From Rhizophagus clarus (lineage: Eukaryota > Glomeromycota > Glomeromycetes > Glomerales > Glomeraceae), in contig BLAL01000049.1 of assembly GCA_015698045.1 (NCBI GenBank), forward strand, positions 124,001 to 188,000: 64,000 nucleotides of DNA. Direction: 5' to 3'. The position numbers and the translations under genes were made by a program. The notes beneath the pieces were generated by a model that ran no database searches, was not told where the DNA came from, and saw nothing but the letters and a program-made list of their open reading frames with translations. Below are positions 57,113 through 64,000 of this stretch, piece after piece. Within the stretch, counting starts at the first letter, position 1, and each line of letters opens with the position of its first letter.

Positions 57113-57545
57113 CTTTAAATTGTTAATTTTTAATGATACTTCGATAAATCTTATTTTGAGTTGCTACTAGCCAAGCCACCCAAATTATAAATATGGAATA
57201 AGTGGCGCAGTAATTCATTTTGCCATAAAGTTGTGACGATATAGGTGATGAGCAATATTTTTTCAATAGAAAATAAAAGGTTAATTGGTATAATGCAGTA
57301 TGACAATTTATTATATATAAAAAACCAAAATCCATTATATGTATTACATATACTTGTAAATTTAGTAATTTTCAAAAATTAATTATGAAAATATATACAC
57401 ACTTTTTTTTTTGGATATAATTAAAATAACAATTAAATTGCTAGTTAAAGAAAATGCAAAGCAAAAGTTACTTTTGAAATTTAGTTGAAAAATTTCAAAT
57501 TTACAAGTACATAAACTAAAAAAAAAAAAAAAAAAAAAAAATATT
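57113..57545. other. Short intergenic between helicase and phosphatase
   Basis: 5' flank of the helicase and 3' flank of the PP2C gene. Contains an A-run of about 24 (57517-57541). Frames at 57123-57375 are not credible. Confidence 0.5.
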
Positions 57546-59387
57546 TTACATCAATACTAATATACATGTGCAATCATCATATTCCTGTAAAGTATTTTCA
57601 AATAAGACCCGATCACCCTCTCGATTACAAAGATGGGCTACAATTTTCTTTAGCTGGCATCTAGCATCCAGTTGTTGTCCAATACAAGTAGCGATTGTTT
57701 GATTTTGCAATTCTGCCTTATTCGAGTACAAATGGTCAAATAATCCATCGCTACTCATCAACATAAACCTATTACCGTTATATTCTGTAAATGGTCCTAA
57801 TCTTTCAAAAAATATGTCCGGCTTACATGATATAACTGGTTTCGAAGGATTCAATTTGAAGAGTAAATCACCACAAGTTGCAGCAACATTAAGTGAAAAA
57901 TGAATGCCATTATTATTTTTGTACGGGACACCGAGATCATTATCGGCGGCCTGTAGTCTAATGCGTGCATTCTTCAAATTTGCACGAACATTCCGTTCTT
58001 GAGGAAATGGGTCAAATTTGATAGGTTTATCCTGATTATCCACAAATACACCACCATTAGAATATATTTGTAAAGCGAGACGTTCTAGATATGGCTTATG
58101 ATCTTCACTAGAAAATTCTACCATCCACTTATTGTCCGTTTTACAACCAACAAGTGTACGAGAATCCCCAACATTTATATTGATGAACCATTCTCCAAAA
58201 AAGAGATTAATAACCAGAGTAGCTCCATCATCGACTGGCTCTACTTGAGTACTCCTAACTCTATTATGAATTATATCATTCTGCCATTTACGATATTCTT
58301 CACGTTTAGCATCAAGATATTCATCATCTAACTTTTTAATAAGTAAAGTTATGTCTTGTTTGAACTTTTCCTGAACCTTTTGATCATCTAGTTGTGAATA
58401 ATCATATTGGCATAACATATTTTCTAAACGACTTGGTATTTTAGTGGTTAGAAATGCAGAACACCCAGAACCTCCATGACCATCTGCTAAGCAAAATAAT
58501 CTACACAAGAACGATCCATCAGAACTCTTAAGATCTTTTATTGAAAAAGAATCTTCACAATTTGTCTTGGGGCATCTCATATTACCCTGATGCCGAAATC
58601 GAGCATAAGAGTATCCTATTTCTTGAGCTACAGCAAATGATGTAGGGCCAATGAATAAATTAATATCAAAATCTGATGGCTCACTCGTTGTACACAGTGA
58701 AGAATTAAAATCTTCGACCCTATATAATCAAAGTTTATAAATATGATAAGAATATTATCTCAATATTCGAATAATAAAAAATGATAATCATACTCGTTTG
58801 GTATTGTTTCATTTGCGCCTTGCTGTGATGTATCCATTGATATATCACTTTCAGACGAATCCGACTCGCTCTCACTTGTAAATTCACTTGTAGAATGATA
58901 TCTTGCAATCCTTTTACGTGAAGGTTGTTCATCTGACGAATCTGTGTCGCTTTCATCGGATTCACTATCATCAGATTCGCTATCGTCAGAATCACTTTCT
59001 TCAGAATCGCTTTCCGACGTGTATTCATAGAGCTGCTGTCGAGACTTAGTTCGTTTCGTTTGTGTGGTTTTTCTGATCGCGGGCTTCTTTGGTGGAGGTT
59101 TTTTATTCTTTACTTGTGTTTGTGTTCTCTTTTTAGTATACGTGAGTTTTCGCGCTTTAGGACGAGGTTTTCTTACCGGAGGATTTTGGTTCACATTATC
59201 GGGGGGAGGATTCATATCCATTGAGGCAATAACTTCTGAATCTTTTGGAAAAAGACTTAAGGAGATTCGATAACAAACACCATAAGTAGCTTTATATTTT
59301 TCAATAGGAGGTTCTACTTTTAGTGTTCTGGCCGTAGAGAGTCCTGTGGAAATTGCACCTTGAATGGTAGCTCTCGGCGTATTTCCC
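57546..59387 (-). CDS. PP2C-family protein phosphatase with acidic N-terminal extension
   Basis: Exon 58719-57546 joins in frame to exon 59387-58794 (AAC GA|G GTC). The catalytic domain has 'ADGHGGSG' (metal-binding DGHGG), 'DDGATLVINLFF', 'INVGDSRTLVGC', 'SSDGLFDHL' and the closing 'YDDCTCILV', so the Mg/Mn-binding aspartates are kept. PP2C enzymes remove phosphate from Ser/Thr in signalling. The N-terminal exon is basic, then Ser/Asp/Glu-rich (SESDSEESDSDDSESDDSES), as in nucleolar or chromatin proteins. The start is uncertain: an in-frame ATG lies at 59221, but coding runs back to an acceptor at 59388. A chain of further GT-AG pieces (about 34 bases near 59516-59483, then the frame at 59735-59547) could supply the start in frame. 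At least 588 residues. Confidence 0.8.
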
Positions 59388-59546
59388 CTAAGTAGTCAGC
59401 AGAATTAGTCAAACTCGACACGAGTGAAAAAAGACTACGATCACAGCGTGCCAAGAATTCGAGGAGGAAAAACACACCGAAGTTGGGCTAGATCTAATTT
59501 CCGACAATCGTCTACAAAAAAAGTAGAAGTTTAAATTCAGTGATAT

Positions 59547-59735
59547 TTATCGTAAAAAACTTCCAAGTTTATCTCCAAACGTGGCGACTAGCATACCGAC
59601 TAGCTGCATTGCCGTCATCCATTGGTTTCTATTATGCAGCAATGTTTTTATTATAGCATTAAAAACTTTATTGCAACGCTGTTCAGGTCTTAGTGCAAGG
59701 CTTTCGAACGAAGGCATATTTGGCAGGTCCGTCAT
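59547..59735 (-). CDS. Short unidentified ORF, possibly first exon of the PP2C gene
   Basis: Encodes up to 62 residues beginning MTDLPNMPSFESLALRPEQR, with an amphipathic helical stretch 'WMTAMQLVGMLVATFGDKLG'. It has non-AT-driven composition and looks like real coding sequence. Through a weak donor (A|GTTTTT near 59557) and a 34-base middle exon it could splice in frame to the PP2C exon at 59387. As a stand-alone gene it has no recognised family. Confidence 0.35.
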   Translation of the reverse strand: MTDLPNMPSFESLALRPEQRCNKVFNAIIKTLLHNRNQWMTAMQLVGMLVATFGDKLGSFLR

Positions 59736-59883
59736 TTTCTTAATCGAGTAGCTGTGAAAAAACTAAAAATCGTGATTCTTTTATATAATAATTAAGAAAA
59801 CCTCTACAAACTAAAAATAAATTACCTTTTAAATGTTTTTTAAATTCAATCACTGCGGCGGAGATGAAATCTTTTTCGAGCAT

Positions 59884-60940
59884 ATTACGCAGCAAATAAC
59901 ATGTAATAAACAAATAACATGTGACGGATTACAAAGTCACGTGAAAATAACATTAAATGATCAGCACAGAAATTACCTTATTTAGATGTACAAATAAAAA
60001 TCATCCTTTTTTTCAAGTTTTTTATTTAATATGTAATTTAGACATTGAATCAAATATAAATGTGCATTAATAGAAAATATGCACTTACACAATTTATGAA
60101 ATTTTATATGATATATATATAAAAAATTGTATTTTTTATTATACTTAAAAACTACTATTCTATTATTAAGATAATTATACTAAAATTATATATATTACTG
60201 ATTAAATACTATTTAATAAAAGATCATATTATATTATTATTATATCCCATATTTTTATTAGTAAACTAAAATTTAAAATTATGTAAATACACTTATAAAA
60301 TATATTTAATATACTAAATAATTTAAAAAATTTATTGCATAATATAAATAAAAAAGAAGTACTTAACTATTAAGTTTTAAGCTTAGGATTGAATTTTAAA
60401 ATGTACTTAAAGATAAAATATATTTATAAAGGTTATATTTAAAAAAAAGTTAATTATATATTAAATTCATATAATTTTATTATAATTACTAATTTTATTA
60501 TACTAAAAATTTGAAAAATTTTAAATTTATAATTAAAACTAATTAATAATTTATTATTAAACTATTTAAAATATATTATATAAGTTTAATTATAATTTAA
60601 TAAATATATAATATATAATTATTTTATATTTAAAATAATTTCATTCAAATACTAATAATACTTAATTAATTTTTATATTTTAATTTTTTTTTAATATACC
60701 ATATAATACTGTATATAATACCTTTAGTGTTATTTAAAAAAGCCAGTTTAGATTGAATAATACCTCTAAATATTGGAAGATAGAAGAATAATACAAATAA
60801 TTGTTATTGATCAATATATACTTTATTATTAAATATATCAAATCCAATAAAAAGATTATATTATTAATTATAAAAATTGGAATATAAATTGCTTGTCAAA
60901 AAAGGGAATATTATTTTAGAAAGGTACTATATACAGCATA
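59884..60940. other. AT-rich intergenic
   Basis: No gene. A short frame starting at 59883 on the minus strand (MLEKDFISAAVIEFKKHLK) ends at a GT donor and might be a 5' exon of the neighbouring gene, but does not splice in frame to a nearby acceptor. The remainder is A/T filler. Confidence 0.4.
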
Positions 60941-61099
60941 TGGGTTCTTTGCTAGGAAAATGACCTTCTGAGGACTTTTTACTAAAAATTAAGATTTTTA
61001 TAGTTCTTTATTTTTCAAAGCTAATAGATTAAAATGAGCTTAACAATAAAATTTAGTTAAAAAATTTCTCAGAAGGTCATTTTCCTAGCAAAAAACCCA
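60941..61099. mobile_element. 159-bp MITE with 32-bp inverted ends
   Basis: The left end TGGGTTCTTTGCTAGGAAAA continues with TGACCTTCTGAG. The reverse complement of the right end matches over 32 bases with one mismatch. TA flanks both sides (60939-60940, 61100-61101). The whole element could fold into one long hairpin. No coding capacity. Confidence 0.85.
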
Positions 61100-61274
61100 T
61101 ATATAATAAGTAATTTAATCTAACAAATAATATTTTTTATTTTTTATTTTTGAAGTTTAAAGATGACGGATATCGTATACTTTATTAGTTGTAAAAAATA
61201 AAACATAAAAAGTTATTTCTATACATGAAAAGATATTCTAAGGTCAAAAGGTCACAGTTCAGTTATTCCATCTC

Positions 61275-61549
61275 ACTAGTCGAAAAAGGACAATTCGGCC
61301 TAAATTTGACCAGGTCGAATATAGGTTGAATGACGATCTAACCTATGTCAAATTGAGGCCGATTTTTTCGGCGCATTTAGGGTGCCAATCGTCTCAAATT
61401 TGAAAAGAAAATTTGACCATCATTTTACCTATATTAGGACATTATTTACATATTTATTCGACCCTAAAAAAACTATATTCGACTACTGTATATAATCCGA
61501 ATATAATTGATAAATAGGTCGAACTAGAGGTTTTTCAAGGTCGAATAAT
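61275..61549. repeat. Dispersed ~275-bp repeat, family B copy 2
   Basis: Inverted relative to 41974-42235 and alignable end to end with scattered substitutions and a small insertion near 61425. It lies about 190 bases beyond the stop codon of the decayed gene at 61740. Confidence 0.8.
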
Positions 61550-61739
61550 AAAGCATCATTTTGTATTTTATAAGCAAATAAAAACCATTTATTTTATATA
61601 TATTGACGTATATAGTATATAGTAATATAAGATAATTATATAAACCAACCCGCATATGATCAACCGTACAAAAAAAATAAAAAAAAATATAAAATATCCA
61701 GTAATAATTATATAACCAAAAAAATAAATATAAAATATA

Positions 61740-64000
61740 CTAATAATATTCGTCTGCATCAAATATTTCATGGAGTTCTTCGTCTTCCGTAGCACTTCCT
61801 TTTCCTTTTCAGTTTTTTTCAGCTTTTTGTTGCTAATATGATACAATATATGATATAAACAAAATTAATTAACGATATTTGCGATGTAAAAATATTAAAA
61901 TAATTCAACTTACTGTTGTCGAACTTTCACTGATCTCATCCAAATCTTCAGATCTAGTTGAATTCATTTCCGCCAAATTTAACAAGAAATCTGAATATGG
62001 CTCTGTTAAATTCGATTCTATTGGCACACGATCCTCGTAAGATTGAATCAAATCATCAACCATATCGTCATATTCATTAACACCAATTGTTTCGTTTGTT
62101 TCATCTATCTCGTATATTTTCGTTTTATCGAGCGCCCATTCAGGCGCATTCTCGAGAGGTTTACTAGACATGAAGTAAATATCATCATTATAAATTCGCT
62201 CCTGTTGCTTTTTTGCGCGTTGAATATATTCTGCTTCAGGGTCTAATACGTCTCGTAATAGCTGTTTTAACTATTAAAACAAAGATAAACAAATATCGAA
62301 TAAATATTAAAATAGGTTAGGAGCAGTAATCACTTTAATACCTCGTCTGAACGCCATGACCGATCGTATACATGCAAGAACCGCTTATTATCAGACAATT
62401 TCTGTCTTGAATCATCTTCAGAATCTGATTGCTCAATGAAATGACAATCATTCTGTACAAGCATTGGTAATAATTCGTCTTTATCGAATTCCTTTATGTT
62501 GGCGTCATTTCTTTCGTATAATTTTATTGCCGCCTTTACTCGTCTATTTTTTTTCTGTTGAATATATAAAGATTAATTTCAAATAACTAAAAAGAAGTGC
62601 ATTAAAATAAAATACTGCTCACTTCAGACAATCGCGCATTCACGTGTATCCTACGGTCGACTTTGTCTAATTGGCCTGATAGTCGTTTCTGTTATCTATC
62701 TCTTTTATGCTTGTGAATCGATCGTAACCAGTTCGACAATTGGGTTACAGACGGATTATAATGTCCACTCATCAACCTCTTTAATTCAGGTATCAATTTT
62801 TCGTATATCTTTGCTGTCTGTTCACTAAAAGTCTTGCCGTAATCCAACCAATATTCTTCAGGTATTTGACCTTTCAAGAGGTTCTTCATTTCGTCCTAAA
62901 TAATAAGAGGAAATAATAAAAGCTGTATATATACATTAACACAATTCGGCTGCATATAGTCTTGTAAAATTCTTACTCTTGCAGCTGAAGCGGCAACTTC
63001 ATCAGGCGATTTCTCATCTTTTATTGGGGCGTTTTGGTGAATATTGCTGCGGAGAATCAATAGTCTTTCGAGGTGTGCGAAGTTGCTTGAGCCGTTGAAG
63101 TTCTTCTTGGAGAGTTTTATTCTCTTCACATAATTGGTTCGATTCATCACCAAAAATTTCATTAAACTGCCGTAGTAAGGAATTCTCCTCCTCGACCCTA
63201 CGAACACGGTCTTGCAAATTATCTATTTTTCGTTTCATTTCTGATACTTTGACCTTTTCCTGATTCAATTTGTTCTGTAGTTGAAGGGTTTCATTTTTTA
63301 AATTTCCTAGCTCTAAATTACCTATTTTAAATTATAAGGATATGTATCAAATCGTAACGAACAGATGTAATATAATAAATATTAAAATATAACAAAAAAT
63401 TCAGTTTACCCGCTTCTTCATTACTCGGTCGAACATTTCTTGGTGCTCCTTCTTCGTGATGTGAACGGTAACTTTTCAGTACATTAATATTAGGATATCT
63501 TTTAATAATATCAGAAGTTCGTTGAGATTGAGTTTGAGTTTGACTTAATGAGGCTAAAATATCTTGCGAAACAACGAGTCTAAAAGGAGCTGTAGTATTA
63601 GTATTTAGTGATGTTGGTGTTGAAGCAATATTTCGTGGTGTGGCAATATTTCGTGGTGTAGACGAAGCGGTGGTATTAGCTGGTGTTGACGCTCGTGGTG
63701 TGGCAATATTTCGTGATGTAGTATTAGTTGGTGTTGACGCTCGTAGTGTGGCAATATTTCGTGGTGTAGTATTAGTTGGTGTTGACGCTCGTGGTGTGGC
63801 AATATTTCATGGTGTAGTATTAGCTGGTATTGACGCTCGTGATGTGGCAATATTTCGTGGTGTAGTATTAGTTGGTGTTGACGCTCGTGATGTGGCAATA
63901 TTTTGTGATGTAGATGAAACGGTAGTATTAGTTGGTGTTGGTGTTGAAGCAATATTTCGTGGAGGAGTTGATGTTGTATGTGGCGATGGTGTAGACGAAC
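61740..64000 (-). pseudogene. Decayed six-exon coiled-coil gene, runs off the window
   Basis: Exons (minus): beyond 64000-63409, 63321-62977, 62895-62623, 62554-62342, 62270-61914 and 61832-61740, all with GT-AG sites. The first exon encodes a Thr/Pro/Arg-rich 16-residue repeat, then 'LVVSQDILASLSQTQTQSQR'. The second is a coiled coil (MKRKIDNLQDRVRRVEEENS). Then come 'IYEKLIPELKRLMSGHYNPS', 'SNWLRSIHKHKRDR', 'IKEFDKDELLPMLVQNDCHF' and an acidic tail ending 'FDADEYY'. Lesions: TGA at 63809-63807, a frameshift near 63020, TAA at 62694-62692 and TGA at 61811-61809. Each stop fits a single C-to-T change (CGA or CAA). Family and function not recognised; it could be a mobile-element accessory or a host gene copy. 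Confidence 0.6.
63605..63990 (-). repeat. 48-bp tandem coding repeat
   Basis: About six copies of a 48-bp unit (minus-strand core ACCACGAAATATTGCCACAC with CGAGCGTCAACACC) encode 'TNTTPRNIATPRASTP'. Units differ by a few bases and some are shortened. One unit has CGA changed to TGA, a stop. The alternative frame reads a His/Leu-rich repeat but is not the one joined to the downstream exons. Confidence 0.8.

Noticed and set aside
63605-63952. His/Leu-rich repeat protein read from the 48-bp repeat
   Set aside because: The alternative frame (Thr/Pro/Arg repeat) is the one that continues in frame into the downstream spliced exons, so the His/Leu reading is a shadow.
1-64000. CRISPR array, bacterial operon, riboswitch or rho-independent terminator
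   Set aside because: Spliceosomal introns in most genes show the DNA is eukaryotic; no regularly spaced identical repeats with unique spacers were seen.

Overview
The window looks like nuclear DNA of a very AT-rich filamentous fungus. It most resembles an arbuscular mycorrhizal fungus of the Rhizophagus type, though I could run no search to confirm this. The reasons are: short GT-AG introns of about 60-90 bases, long homopolymer runs, BTB and expanded protein-kinase families, a chitin deacetylase with a signal peptide and a GPI-type tail, and a heavy load of decayed LINE, hAT and small non-autonomous DNA elements.

Layout. 1-3.6 kb: gene-free AT-rich DNA holding a 627-bp inverted-repeat element. 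3.6-6.8 kb: two tandem BTB-domain paralogs, minus strand. 7.4-12.5 kb: gene relics and the C-terminal end of a hAT transposase. 13.2-25.8 kb: the main gene island, with an arrestin-like protein, a two-exon kinase with an altered catalytic loop (minus), a 10-exon mitochondrial acyl-CoA thioesterase, a small coiled-coil plus RRM protein, a chitin/polysaccharide deacetylase and a MUG/TDG-type DNA glycosylase. 25.8-30.3 kb: gene-free DNA with duplicated segments, small transposons and an A-rich minisatellite. 30.34-38.72 kb: a complete but broken 8.4-kb non-LTR retrotransposon (minus) between perfect 23-bp target-site duplications. 38.9-48.1 kb: two decayed copies of one unrecognised mobile-looking gene family; between them lie a pyrimidine tract, an array of mini-intron-like modules each with a hairpin near its 3' end, and a hAT relic split by a 421-bp element. 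48.1-53.3 kb: no gene seen. 53.3-59.9 kb: a second gene island with a Ran1/Sks1-like kinase (plus), an eIF4A-III/FAL1 RNA helicase (minus) and a PP2C phosphatase with an acidic N-terminus (minus). 59.9-64 kb: small elements and a decayed six-exon coiled-coil gene with a 48-bp tandem repeat, running off the right edge.

The intact genes are housekeeping or signalling genes with no operon logic; each appears to be its own transcription unit. The most unusual feature is the 40.35-41.8 kb array. About eleven T-rich, intron-like modules end in polypyrimidine-AG, and most carry a short hairpin whose loop often contains a branch-point-like TNCTAAC or TTAAC. Stem sequences differ between modules while pairing is kept. 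The second most interesting is the protein family at 39.7-40.0 kb and 43.8-47.5 kb, whose copies share terminal sequence and so look like an uncharacterised transposon.
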